The notes under the pieces: generated by a model
The model's input: only the letters and a program-made list of their open reading frames with translations
Told to the model about the DNA's origin: nothing
Databases searched by the model: none
Shown here: in pieces, positions 1 to 8,251 of the stretch
Layout: each line of letters begins with the position of its first letter
Numbering within the stretch: the stretch's first letter is position 1
Assembly (NCBI RefSeq): GCF_013407925.2
Contig: NZ_CP060201.1
Span: 4,449,001 to 4,513,000, forward strand
Length of the DNA: 64,000 nucleotides
Reading direction: 5' to 3'
From: Pseudomonas protegens
GTDB lineage: Bacteria > Pseudomonadota > Gammaproteobacteria > Pseudomonadales > Pseudomonadaceae
Position numbers and translations under genes: made by a program

Positions 1-31
1 GCCTTGTTTGGCGGGGCTGTCAGCGATTTAA

Positions 32-55
32 GAACACGAGGAACACCTAGAACAC
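32..55. repeat. Three GAACAC hexamers at a 9-base period
   Basis: GAACAC occurs at 32-37, 41-46 and 50-55, exactly nine bases apart, just beyond the 3' end of the integrase gene. Short iterated motifs beside an integrase can be arm-type recombinase or excisionase sites, but nothing here proves that. The rest of 1-85 shows no gene. Confidence 0.35.
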
Positions 56-85
56 CGTTTTTTTGAGGGGTACGAAAATGCATGT

Positions 86-1327
86 CTATACCGCCTTACC
101 AAATTGGCCTTGCACTACATTGCCCTTTTCCAGTTTTTCAAGGTGGTCGGCGTACCACTGCATCATCGTCGTGCGTTGAGCGAGGTATTGGGCCTTGTTA
201 TAGATCCCTCGTACACCAGGTGCTTTGTGGCTGAGTTGGGCCTCGACATGGTCGGCATCAAACTCGTGTTCGTTCAGGATGGTACTGGCGATATGGCGGA
301 AACCGTGGCCGGTTTGTCGACCCTCATATCCCAAACGACGCAGAGCCATCAGAAACACCGTATCGCTACGGGGTTTGGTGCGGTCGCTCCTTCCAGGGAA
401 CAGCAATGGGTAGGCGCCGGTCAGGATATGAAGTTCTTTCAATATATCGACGACCTGACGGCTGAGCGGCACCAGGTGTTCAAGCCCTTTCTTGCGGCCC
501 TTGCGCTCTACTGGGATTGTCCACAGCTTCTTATCAAGGTCGAACTCTTCCCAGCGTGCCTCCCGCAGTTCACTGGGGCGGACAGCCATCAGGGTCAGCA
601 GACGAAGGCCTAGCTGAACGTCCTGTGCGTGGGGGTATGAGCGAATAGCCCGGAGCAGGGTGGGCAACTCATCAATACTAACGTGCGCGTAGTTCTCTGC
701 CTTGCCGGATGCCAGAAATTTATGCACCCCTTCAAGCGGGTTGTTCACTGCTCTGCCTGTCACGCGGGCCAGGTCGTACACATCCTTGCAGTAGGCCCGA
801 ACTCGGCTCATCTGCTCAAGGATGCCTTGCCGTTCCAGACCACGTAACAGCTCCATCCACTCCATTGACAGAATGCCGGTGTAGAGCCGCTTACCGAACG
901 AGGGGAACACGTGGCGCTCTAATGCGCCCATAACTCGTTTGGCGGTGCCAGCATCCCAAGAGTTGAGCCGAGAGGTGTGCCACTCCCGCGCCAGTGATTC
1001 AAAGGTGTTATTGCTGGCCGCCAGATCGGCAGCCTGACGGGCTTGTTTGGTTGCTATCGGATTCTTGCCCTCAGCGGCATCGGCGCGCAGTTCGGCAGCC
1101 TTCTGTCTGGCCAGCGCCCCACCGACCTCGGGATAACCACCTAACCCAAGCCAACTCCACTTGCCTGCCGGCGTCTTGTAACGCAGTTGCCAGGACTTCT
1201 GGCCGTCAGGCTTCACACGGAAATACAGGCCGTTACCATCCTGCTCCCGGTATTCCTTGGTGTCGGGCTACAGGCCCGCTAGGGCGGTATCAGATAGCGG
1301 GCGGCGCTTGATTTCGGAGCGCTTCAT
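86..1327 (-). pseudogene. P4-type tyrosine integrase with in-frame amber stop
   Basis: Site-specific tyrosine recombinase of the bacteriophage P4/prophage integrase family, which integrates islands at tRNA genes. Reading from the ATG at 1327 gives an N-terminus like that of related integrases (begins MKRSEIKRRPLSDTALAGL), but codon 20 (1268-1270) is TAG. The same frame then continues unbroken to 86 with a normal integrase body. The catalytic set is intact: Arg in AVRPSELR, HGFR box, LSHK and the Tyr in YNKAQY. Restart is possible only at weak codons such as GTG at 1216, which would remove the first 37 residues of the DUF4102-type arm-binding domain. The frame being otherwise open suggests a recent nonsense mutation. 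Suppression, or an N-terminally shortened active protein, cannot be excluded. It lies next to tRNA-Met with the same orientation, so the island extends leftwards out of the window. Confidence 0.8.
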
Positions 1328-1423
1328 TGGCTTGTATCCCCTCGGTTCGATTTTTCATCAAGGATACACAGGGGGATACACGGCGGGAAGGTATAGGGGT
1401 AGATAAGGAGATACAGCCAGAAA
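1328..1423. repeat. Integrase upstream region with iterated GGATACAC
   Basis: Between the integrase start and the tRNA terminator lie two direct copies of GGATACAC (1362-1369 and 1374-1381, 12-base period) and an inverted GTATCC at 1334-1339. They sit where integrase arm sites or the integrase promoter/operator are expected. No gene is seen. Confidence 0.3.
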
Positions 1424-1453
1424 CAAGAAAGCCCGCACTAGGCGGGCTTCTTG
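1424..1453. terminator. Hairpin terminator downstream of tRNA-Met
   Basis: GCCCGC (1431-1436) and GCGGGC (1442-1447) form a stem with a five-base loop, extended by AAGAA/TTCTT on the flanks, so it can act in either direction. It would end the tRNA-Met transcript and insulate it from the integrase. Confidence 0.7.
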
Positions 1454-1495
1454 AGGTTGTTTAGAGACTCATGGAGACATCTGTAAACAGGTACT

Positions 1496-1572
1496 TGGTG
1501 GCTACACAGGGACTTGAACCCCGGACCCCAGCATTATGAATGCTATGCTCTAACCAACTGAGCTATGTAGCC
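1496..1572 (-). tRNA. tRNA-Met (CAT), elongator type
   Basis: A 77-base cloverleaf with encoded CCA. The acceptor arms are GGCTACA at 1566-1572 read on the minus strand and its complement at 1500-1506. The D-arm is AGCTCAGTTGGTTAGAG, the anticodon stem-loop carries CAT, and the T-loop is GGTTCAAGTCC. It closely resembles enterobacterial elongator tRNA-Met rather than initiator tRNA. The 3' end faces the integrase, so it is the probable island attachment site. Confidence 0.93.
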
Positions 1573-1583
1573 AAGTGGCGCGC

Positions 1584-1612
1584 ATTATTCGCTCGGAACG
1601 ACAATGCGTCAA
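1584..1612 (-). promoter_or_regulatory. Promoter of tRNA-Met
   Basis: On the minus strand TTGACG (1607-1612) and AATAAT (1584-1589) are separated by 17 bases, a good sigma70 promoter just upstream of the tRNA. Confidence 0.6.
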
Positions 1613-1649
1613 GCGTTTTTATAAAAAAATTATCTACGCTATCAACCGT

Positions 1650-3113
1650 TTATCCCTTCCCCCCCGAAATCAGTGGCGATGGGCAGCGCTGGAACCAGCG
1701 GCTGGCCTGTTCGTAGGCGTGGGCCAGTTGCAGGACGGCGAAGTCGGCCTGGTGTTTGCCGATGATCTGCAAGCCCATGGGCAGGCCGTCGGCGTTGAAG
1801 CCGGCCTGCACGCTGGCCACCGGGCAGCCGGACAGGGTGCCGGGAATCACCACCTCCATCCAGCGGTGATAGGTGTCCATGGCCACGCCTTCGATGCTGC
1901 GCGGCCAGGGGATGTTCTTGTCGAAGGGGAAGACCTGGGCGCTGGGCAGCAACAGGTAATCGAAGCGTTGGAACAGCTTTGAAATGGCGCGGTACCAGTC
2001 GCTGCGAATCACCGAGGCGTCGAAGACCTGGCTGGCGGACAGCTTGAGGCCGTTCTCCACTTCCCAGATGGCTTCTGCCTTGAGCTGTGAACGCTTGTGC
2101 GGGTCGGCATAGGCGTTGCCCAGGGAGCCGGCGACCATCCAGTGGCGCAAGGTGCGCCAACTGCTCCACAGGCGCTCGGGGGCAAACTCTGGGCGGGCCG
2201 GCTCGACGCTGCAGCCCAGGCTGCGGAAATCGCCCAAGGCCTTTTCGCAGAGCGCCATTACTCCTTTCTCCATCGGCAGGTAACCGTTGAAGTCCCCCAG
2301 CCAACCCAGGCGCGTGCCCTTGAAGTCGCGTTCCAGTGGCGCGGCGAAGCCCTGGCCGGACTCACTGATGGACAGCGGCGCCCGCGCATCGCCACCGGCT
2401 TGCACCGACAGCAGCAGGGCCGCGTCGCGCACGCTGCGGGCCATGGGGCCTTCGTAGCCGAGCTGGTCGATGAACAGGTCGCTGCTGTCGTCGAACGGCA
2501 CCCGGCCCTGGGACGGGCGGAAGCCGAAGATGTTGTTGAAGGCCGCCGGGTTGCGCAGCGAGCCCATCATGTCGCTGCCGTCGGCCACCGGCACCAGGTG
2601 CAGGGCCAGGGCCGCGGCGGCACCGCCACTGCTGCCACCGGCGGTCTTGCTTGGGTCATAGGCGCAGCCTGTGGCGCCGAACAGTGGGTTGTAGGTCTGC
2701 GAGCCGAGGCCGAACTCCGGGGTGTTGCTCTTGCCGATGAGGATTGCCCCGGCGGCCTTGATCCGTTCCACCATGATGCCGTCGCGCTCGGAGATGAAAT
2801 CCCGGTACAGCGGCGAGCCCAGGGTGGTGCGGATGCCCTGGGTCAGGGACAGGTCCTTGATCGCGTGGGGCAGGCCGTGCATCCAGCCACGGTACTCGCC
2901 ACGGGCCAGTTCGGCATCGCGCTGGTCGGCCTGGGCCAGCAGGCTGTCGGCCGGTTGCAGGCTGACCAGGGCATTGACCAGGGGGTTGTAGCCTTCGATG
3001 TGGGCAAGGTAGGTCTGCATCACTTCCCGGCAGGAAACCTGACGCAGGCGGATACGCTCGGCGAGTTCATGGGCCTGGAGCAGGACCAGTTCGCTGGGGG
3101 GATTGGCAGTCAT
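1650..3113 (-). CDS. Amidase (amidase-signature family)
   Basis: Amidase-signature hydrolase of 487 residues, the usual length for GatA/AtzF-like bacterial amidases. The Ser-cisSer-Lys triad is visible: Lys86 in HAIKDL, Ser161 in the GGSSGG block and nucleophile Ser185 in GSDMMGS. No GatB or GatC gene is adjacent, so it is a free-standing amidase rather than the tRNA amidotransferase subunit. It is the last gene of the leftward ABC transporter operon, 70 bases after the binding-protein gene. This suggests that it hydrolyses an imported amide or acylated polyamine/amino acid. The substrate is an inference. Confidence 0.85.
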   Translation of the reverse strand: MTANPPSELVLLQAHELAERIRLRQVSCREVMQTYLAHIEGYNPLVNALVSLQPADSLLAQADQRDAELARGEYRGWMHGLPHAIKDLSLTQGIRTTLGSPLYRDFISERDGIMVERIKAAGAILIGKSNTPEFGLGSQTYNPLFGATGCAYDPSKTAGGSSGGAAAALALHLVPVADGSDMMGSLRNPAAFNNIFGFRPSQGRVPFDDSSDLFIDQLGYEGPMARSVRDAALLLSVQAGGDARAPLSISESGQGFAAPLERDFKGTRLGWLGDFNGYLPMEKGVMALCEKALGDFRSLGCSVEPARPEFAPERLWSSWRTLRHWMVAGSLGNAYADPHKRSQLKAEAIWEVENGLKLSASQVFDASVIRSDWYRAISKLFQRFDYLLLPSAQVFPFDKNIPWPRSIEGVAMDTYHRWMEVVIPGTLSGCPVASVQAGFNADGLPMGLQIIGKHQADFAVLQLAHAYEQASRWFQRCPSPLISGGKG

Positions 3114-3183
3114 GGCAGGGGGCCTTTCAACGGCTGGAAAAACGCCCCGGCCTCCTGGCCGGGGCGGCAGAAATCGATGCCGA

Positions 3184-4218
3184 TCAGCGCATCAGGTTGG
3201 TCCACAGGCGGTCGGCGAGGCGGATCGCGCCTTCGCCGCAGGTCTGGCTGAAGACCACCTTGGTGCCCTCGGGAATGTGCAGCTCGGGGGCATCCTTGAG
3301 CCCCGCGTCGAGGAAGGGTTCGACGCCCTTGATCGGGCTCTGGTGCTTGAGGAAGTTCTGGGTCATGGCGGCGTTCTCAGGCTGGCTGAGGAAGGCGATG
3401 AAGGCCTTGGCGTTCGCCGGGTGCTTGCTGCCCTTGGGGATGACCATGTTGTCCACCCAGGCCAGCACGCCCTCTTTGGGGTAGAGGTATTTCAGGCTGG
3501 GCTTCATCTCCCGGGCACGCATCGACGAGCCGCCCCAGAACATCGACATGTCGATTTCCCCGGCCGCCAGGTTCTCGCGGATCGCCCCGGCCTTGGAGCT
3601 GTAGGTCTTGACGAAGGGTTTCTGCGCCTTGAGCAGGCCAAGGATCTGCTGCATCTGCTTGGGGTCTTCGCTGCACAGCGGAATGTTCAGGTACAGGCTG
3701 GCCATGTCGATCACTTCGCTCACCGAGTCGAACATGTTGATCCGCCCCTGCAGCTCTGCCGGCGGCTCGTAGAGCACCTTGTAGCTGTCGCTCGGGCCCT
3801 GGTAGCGCGCACCGTCGAGCACCACGCTGGTGGTGCCCCAGATGAAGGGCACCGAGTAGGCGCCTTCAGGGTCCCAGGTCGGCTGCTTCAGGTTGTCGAC
3901 GATACCGGTGTAGTAGGGCTGCTGGGCCGGGTCGAAGCGTTCCAGCAACTGCTCCTTGATCAGGATCGGGATGAACTGATGGGAGGGGATCGCCACGTCA
4001 TAACCGGTGCCGCCCTGTTTCAGTTTGGCCAGCAGGGTTTCGTTGGAATCGTAGGAATCCACCGTGACCTCGATACCGGTCTGCTTCTGGAACTTGGCGA
4101 GGATTTCCGGCGAAAAGTAGCCGCTCCAGCTCACGACGTTGAGTTTCTCGGCGGCCTGCACCGCCAGTGGCAGGCTCAGCAGCAGCGAGGTTCCCAGACT
4201 TGCGATCAACTTGCTCAT
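3184..4218 (-). CDS. Polyamine-type ABC transporter substrate-binding protein
   Basis: Periplasmic solute-binding protein of 344 residues, PotD/PotF (SBP_bac_8-like) family. A signal peptide covers residues 1-22, with a likely cut after AVQA. The mature protein starts with LNVVSWSGYFSPEILAKF, typical of spermidine/putrescine binders. It follows two permease genes and an ATPase of the same system, so it is the ligand receptor of this importer. The true ligand could be a polyamine, another cationic amine or an amide, because this family is broad. The amidase downstream is the only local hint. Confidence 0.85.
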   Translation of the reverse strand: MSKLIASLGTSLLLSLPLAVQAAEKLNVVSWSGYFSPEILAKFQKQTGIEVTVDSYDSNETLLAKLKQGGTGYDVAIPSHQFIPILIKEQLLERFDPAQQPYYTGIVDNLKQPTWDPEGAYSVPFIWGTTSVVLDGARYQGPSDSYKVLYEPPAELQGRINMFDSVSEVIDMASLYLNIPLCSEDPKQMQQILGLLKAQKPFVKTYSSKAGAIRENLAAGEIDMSMFWGGSSMRAREMKPSLKYLYPKEGVLAWVDNMVIPKGSKHPANAKAFIAFLSQPENAAMTQNFLKHQSPIKGVEPFLDAGLKDAPELHIPEGTKVVFSQTCGEGAIRLADRLWTNLMR

Positions 4219-4245
4219 GGCATTTCCCCAAGGTCAGTGGACGGT

Positions 4246-5055
4246 TCAAGGGTGTTTCTTGCTCAACAGGTAAGAGAGGCTGACGAACAGCACCGAGACG
4301 CCGAGGATCAGCGTCGACACAGCGTTGACGTCGGGTGTCACGCCCATGCGCAACAGGCCGAAGATGAAGATCGGCAGGGTGGTGGTGCCGGCCTGGGACA
4401 CCATCATCGAGATCACGAAGTTATCCAGGGAGACGATGAAGGCCAGCATCAGCCCGGAGACGATCCCCGGCATCAGCAGCGGCAGGGTCACCTTGCGAAA
4501 GGTCCGCCAGGGACCGGCGTACAGGTCCGCGGCGGCATGCTCCAGGGACAGGTCCATGTCGTTGAGGCGGGCGCGGATCGGCAAGTAGGCGAAGGGGATG
4601 CAGAACACCGTATGGGCGATGATCAGGTTGCCGTAGCCCAGGGACAGCCCCAGCGTCGAGAACAGCGCCAGGGTCGCCACGCCGACGACGATTTCCGGCA
4701 GTACCAGGGGCAGCATGATGGCGCCCATGGACAGTTGCAGGCCCTTGAACCTGGCCCCGCGCGAGGTGCCCAGGGCCGCCAGGGTGGCAATGGCGGTGGC
4801 CGCCATGCTGGCGCACACGGCGATCAGCAGGCTGTTGCCCGCCGCCTGGCGCAGGGCCTGGTTGGCGAACGCCGCGCGGTACCAGTCGAGGCTGAAGCCG
4901 CTCCACACCGTGGCCGACTGGTTGGCGTTGAAGGAGAACACCACCAGCACCAGGATCGGCGCGTAGAGGTACAGGTAGAACAGGAAGCTGAAACCGCCGA
5001 AGCCGGGAAAGTCCTGAACACCGAGGCCGTTGCGTTTGAACAGGCGGATCATCAT
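4246..5055 (-). CDS. ABC transporter permease, PotC/PotI type
   Basis: Inner-membrane permease of 269 residues with about six hydrophobic segments. The EAA-type cytoplasmic loop (EHAAADLYAGPWRTF, about residues 160-175) docks onto the ATPase. The N-terminus lacks a cleaved signal. The gene overlaps the preceding permease gene by four bases, showing coupled translation. By homology class it is the second permease of a polyamine-type importer. Confidence 0.85.
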   Translation of the reverse strand: MMIRLFKRNGLGVQDFPGFGGFSFLFYLYLYAPILVLVVFSFNANQSATVWSGFSLDWYRAAFANQALRQAAGNSLLIAVCASMAATAIATLAALGTSRGARFKGLQLSMGAIMLPLVLPEIVVGVATLALFSTLGLSLGYGNLIIAHTVFCIPFAYLPIRARLNDMDLSLEHAAADLYAGPWRTFRKVTLPLLMPGIVSGLMLAFIVSLDNFVISMMVSQAGTTTLPIFIFGLLRMGVTPDVNAVSTLILGVSVLFVSLSYLLSKKHP

Positions 5056-5972
5056 GCACCCTCCTGAAGGGTTCGCTGGCGCTGGGCGCGCAAGGCGTAG
5101 ACGGTCAGTACCAGCATCACCGCGGCCATCAGGACCAGGGACAGGGCGGCGCCGAAGGGCCAGTTACGGGCGTCGCTGAACTGCCGGAAGATCAGGTTGC
5201 CGAGCATCATTCGAGTGCCGCCGCCCAGCAGTTCCGGGGCGATCATGGCCCCCAGGCAGGGCACGAAGGTGAGGATCGCCCCGGCGAAAATCCCCGGCTT
5301 GGCGATTGGCAGCACCACTTTGCGCAAGGTGCGCCAGCGTCCGGCGTAGAGGTCCTGGGCGGCTTCCAGCAGGCGGATGTCCATCTTTTCCAGGGTGGCG
5401 TAGATCGGCAGCACCACGAAGGGCGCGTAGGTGTAGACCAGCCCCAGCAGCACCGCGCCGTCGGTGTACAGCAGTTGCAGCGGTTCGTGGATCAGCCCCA
5501 GGTCCATCAGGCTGTTGTTGATCACCCCGGTGTTGCGCAGCAGCAGGATCCAGGCGTAGGTGCGGATCAGCAGGTTGGCCCAGAACGGTACGGTGATCAG
5601 GAAGATCAGCAGGCCGCGGCGCTGCACCGGCTGCATGGCCAGCCACACCGCCACCGGAAAACCGATCAGCAGGGTGATCACCGTGGTCAGCCCGGCAATG
5701 CCGATCGAACGCAGGGCGATCAGCAGGTAGGAGTCGGTGAAGGCCAGGCTGTCGTCCAGTTGCCGTTCGAACAGCAGGGCGGTGTAGGCGTCGCTGCTGA
5801 AAACCTTGTTCACCCCGCCGTAGGGGTTGGCTTCCATCAGCGAGTAACCGATGACGATGAGGATTGGCACGATCAGGAACAGGCCGATGGCAATCAGCGC
5901 CGGGCTGACCCCGAGAAAACTGCGCAGGGCCTTGCGCCGTTCCAGGTGCTGGGAAATCGATGAGGCGTGCAT
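5052..5972 (-). CDS. ABC transporter permease, PotB/PotH type
   Basis: First permease of the importer, 306 residues, with six predicted membrane segments. The first starts near residue 25 (ALIAIGLFLIVPILIVIGYS). The EAA loop appears as LLEAAQDLYAGRWRTLRKVVLP. It starts 15 bases after the ATPase gene and overlaps the next permease by four bases, so all parts of the transporter are made from one leftward transcript. Confidence 0.85.
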   Translation of the reverse strand: MHASSISQHLERRKALRSFLGVSPALIAIGLFLIVPILIVIGYSLMEANPYGGVNKVFSSDAYTALLFERQLDDSLAFTDSYLLIALRSIGIAGLTTVITLLIGFPVAVWLAMQPVQRRGLLIFLITVPFWANLLIRTYAWILLLRNTGVINNSLMDLGLIHEPLQLLYTDGAVLLGLVYTYAPFVVLPIYATLEKMDIRLLEAAQDLYAGRWRTLRKVVLPIAKPGIFAGAILTFVPCLGAMIAPELLGGGTRMMLGNLIFRQFSDARNWPFGAALSLVLMAAVMLVLTVYALRAQRQRTLQEGA

Positions 5973-5987
5973 GGCGAATCCTCGTGG

Positions 5988-7106
5988 TCAATCCAGCAGG
6001 ACGCTGGCGCTGCCGCGCTCGAACACCAGCCCGGCGTGGCTGCCCACGCTCAGGCGCGGATGGTGTTCGAGGCTGTTGGGCGCACGCACGGTGAGGCGCG
6101 TGCCGTCGCCAAGGCTGACCTGGTATTGCAGGTCGGTGCCCAGGTAGATCTGCGCCTCGATGCGGCACGCCAGGGCGCCTTCCACTGCCTCGCTACGCAG
6201 GTGCAGGCGCTCCGGGCGCACGGACAGGGTGACCTGCTGGCCGACTTTGACCGTGTTGCACGGTTGCGCCGGCAGTGCCTCTCCGGCGGGGCCGCTGAAC
6301 CAGGCCAGGCCGGCCTCGATGCGGCTGACCTGGGCCTGGATGAAGTTGGTTTCACCGATGAAGTCGGCGACGAAGCGATTGCGCGGCTGCTCGTAGATCT
6401 CTTCCGGGCGACCCACTTGCTGCACTTCGCCTTCGGAGAGCACGGCGATGCGGTCGGACAGGGTCAGGGCTTCTTCCTGGTCATGGGTGACGAAGATGAA
6501 GGTGATGCCGGTCTTGGCCTGGATCGCCTTGAGTTCTTCGCGCATGGCCTGGCGCAGCTTGAGGTCCAGGGCCGACAGCGGTTCGTCCAGCAACAGCACC
6601 TTGGGATGGGGCGCCAGGGCCCGGGCCAGGGCAATGCGTTGCTGCTGGCCGCCGGACAGTTGGTTGGGCTTGCGCCCGGCGAAGCGTTCCATCTGCACCA
6701 GGGCCAGCATCTCGCGCACCCGCTCGGCGATCTGCGCCTTGCTCAGCACCTGGCCCATGGGCCGCGACTCCAGGCCGAAGGCCAGGTTCTCGGCCAGGGT
6801 CATGTGGGGGAACAGCGCGTAATGCTGGAACACGGTGTTCACCGGGCGCTCGAAGGGCGGCCGCTCGGCGATGTTCTCGCCGTAGAGGAGGATCTCGCCC
6901 TGGGTCGGAAATTCGAAGCCGGCGATCATCCGCAACAAGGTGGTCTTGCCGCAGCCGGAGGGCCCCAGGAGGGTGAAGAATTCGTTGTCGCGGATGTCCA
7001 GGTCGATGTGCTTCAGGGCCACCGGGCCGCTGTGTGGATCGCCGTAGACCTTGCGCACCGAGCGGATCGACACCGCCAGTGTTTGCAGCGAATGCAGGGC
7101 ATTCAT
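5988..7106 (-). CDS. ABC transporter ATP-binding protein, PotA type
   Basis: ATPase of 372 residues. Walker A GPSGCGKTT is at about 48-56, followed by the LSGGQQQR signature and Walker B VLLLDEP. A C-terminal TOBE-type domain is present, as in PotA/MalK-like importers. It is the first gene of the operon: ATPase, two permeases, binding protein, amidase. The start ATG at 7106 lies about 230 bases from a divergent LysR gene, so the shared intergenic region probably carries the control of the operon. Confidence 0.88.
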   Translation of the reverse strand: MNALHSLQTLAVSIRSVRKVYGDPHSGPVALKHIDLDIRDNEFFTLLGPSGCGKTTLLRMIAGFEFPTQGEILLYGENIAERPPFERPVNTVFQHYALFPHMTLAENLAFGLESRPMGQVLSKAQIAERVREMLALVQMERFAGRKPNQLSGGQQQRIALARALAPHPKVLLLDEPLSALDLKLRQAMREELKAIQAKTGITFIFVTHDQEEALTLSDRIAVLSEGEVQQVGRPEEIYEQPRNRFVADFIGETNFIQAQVSRIEAGLAWFSGPAGEALPAQPCNTVKVGQQVTLSVRPERLHLRSEAVEGALACRIEAQIYLGTDLQYQVSLGDGTRLTVRAPNSLEHHPRLSVGSHAGLVFERGSASVLLD

Positions 7107-7283
7107 GCCTTACCTCCGATTCCCCCATGGGCTGTCGTGCAGGCCATGGATATTGTTTTTCTTAGGGCAGGATCGAGATGTGTTCGGATGCGTGCAAAGC
7201 CTGTTTTTAAAGGCTTTGCGCGGGTTCTTATTGTTCTGCTGGGGCTGATTATCAGTGAGGGGTTGCAGGGGCGAAACATCAAT

Positions 7284-7304
7284 TTTAACATGCCAGTTGT
7301 TAAA
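7284..7304. promoter_or_regulatory. Candidate LysR-type operator (inverted repeat)
   Basis: TTTAACA at 7284-7290 and TGTTAAA at 7298-7304 form perfect 7-base arms around a 7-base spacer. The element contains the T-N11-A pattern typical of LysR sites. It sits 30 bases before the LysR start, between it and the divergent transporter operon. Confidence 0.45.
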
Positions 7305-7333
7305 TAATTTAATAGCAAGGAGCGGGCAAAACC

Positions 7334-8239
7334 ATGGCCGAACAGCGTTTGCCACCGTTGAATGCGGTGCGGGCTTTTGATGCCGCGGCCCGCCTGGGCA
7401 GTTATGTCGAAGCCTCCAAGTCGCTGCATGTCACCCAGCCGGCCATCGGCCGTCATGTGAAGCTGCTGGAGGACTGGCTCGGAGTGCAGCTGTTCGAGCG
7501 CACCTCGCGCGGGGTGATCCTGACTCCGGCGGGGGAGAAGTACCACCGCAAGATCGCCGCCGCCCTGCAACTGATCATCGAGGCCGGGCGCGAAGCCCAG
7601 CCCAAGGCCGCCGAGCGCTGGCTGCGGATCATGGTGGTGCCGGGCTTCGCCAAGCGCTGGCTGACCCCGCGCCTGGAGGCGCTGCGCCATGTGCGCCCGG
7701 GCCTGAAGTTCGCCATCGAACCGAACTCGACCTTCACCGAAGTGGACGCCAAGAGCGCCGACCTGGGGATCGCCTACGGCCTGGACGGGCAGTACCCCGA
7801 GTCGCGGGTCAGCCTGATCTGCCCCCGGGTGTTTCCCATCTGCACCCCGGCCTACCTGGCCGGCATCGAGCCGATCAAGGGCCCGGCGGACCTGGCCCGC
7901 CACGAGTTGATCCATTTCGATGACGGCGAGTGGTGGAACCTGTGGTTCGCCGCCAATGGCCTGGATATCCACCTCACCTCCGACCTGATCTACGTGAACA
8001 ACGATCACGCCCTGTCGGTGGCCGAAAGCGGCGGCGGGATTGCCCTGGCCAATGAAGTGCTGGTGCGCGAGGAGCTCAAGGCCGGGACCCTGGTGCGGGT
8101 GCTGGAAGATCAGGTGAAGCTGGAAAGCTACCGCGTACTGACCCCGGATGCTGAATGGTCCGAGGACGTGGAATGGTTTATCCAATGGCTCAAGGCCGAG
8201 CTCGAAGCGGACTTCCCCGAGGCTCGGCTGAGGGCTTGA
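7334..8239 (+). CDS. LysR family transcriptional regulator (GcvA-like)
   Basis: LysR-type regulator of 301 residues. The N-terminal helix-turn-helix covers about residues 8-65 (LNAVRAFDAAARLGSYVEASKSL) and is followed by a periplasmic-binding-fold effector domain. The LPPLNAVRAFDAAAR opening is typical of the GcvA/TrpI subgroup. The start is supported by AAGGAGCGG upstream. It is divergent from the polyamine-type transporter/amidase operon, so it probably regulates that operon in response to its substrate. This is an inference from position. Confidence 0.85.
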   Translation: MAEQRLPPLNAVRAFDAAARLGSYVEASKSLHVTQPAIGRHVKLLEDWLGVQLFERTSRGVILTPAGEKYHRKIAAALQLIIEAGREAQPKAAERWLRIMVVPGFAKRWLTPRLEALRHVRPGLKFAIEPNSTFTEVDAKSADLGIAYGLDGQYPESRVSLICPRVFPICTPAYLAGIEPIKGPADLARHELIHFDDGEWWNLWFAANGLDIHLTSDLIYVNNDHALSVAESGGGIALANEVLVREELKAGTLVRVLEDQVKLESYRVLTPDAEWSEDVEWFIQWLKAELEADFPEARLRA

Positions 8240-8251
8240 GGGCCGTCGGCT

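Noticed and set aside
104..613. Rightward open frame overlapping the integrase
   Set aside because: It is antisense to the integrase body, which has all family motifs; no ribosome-binding site or family features.
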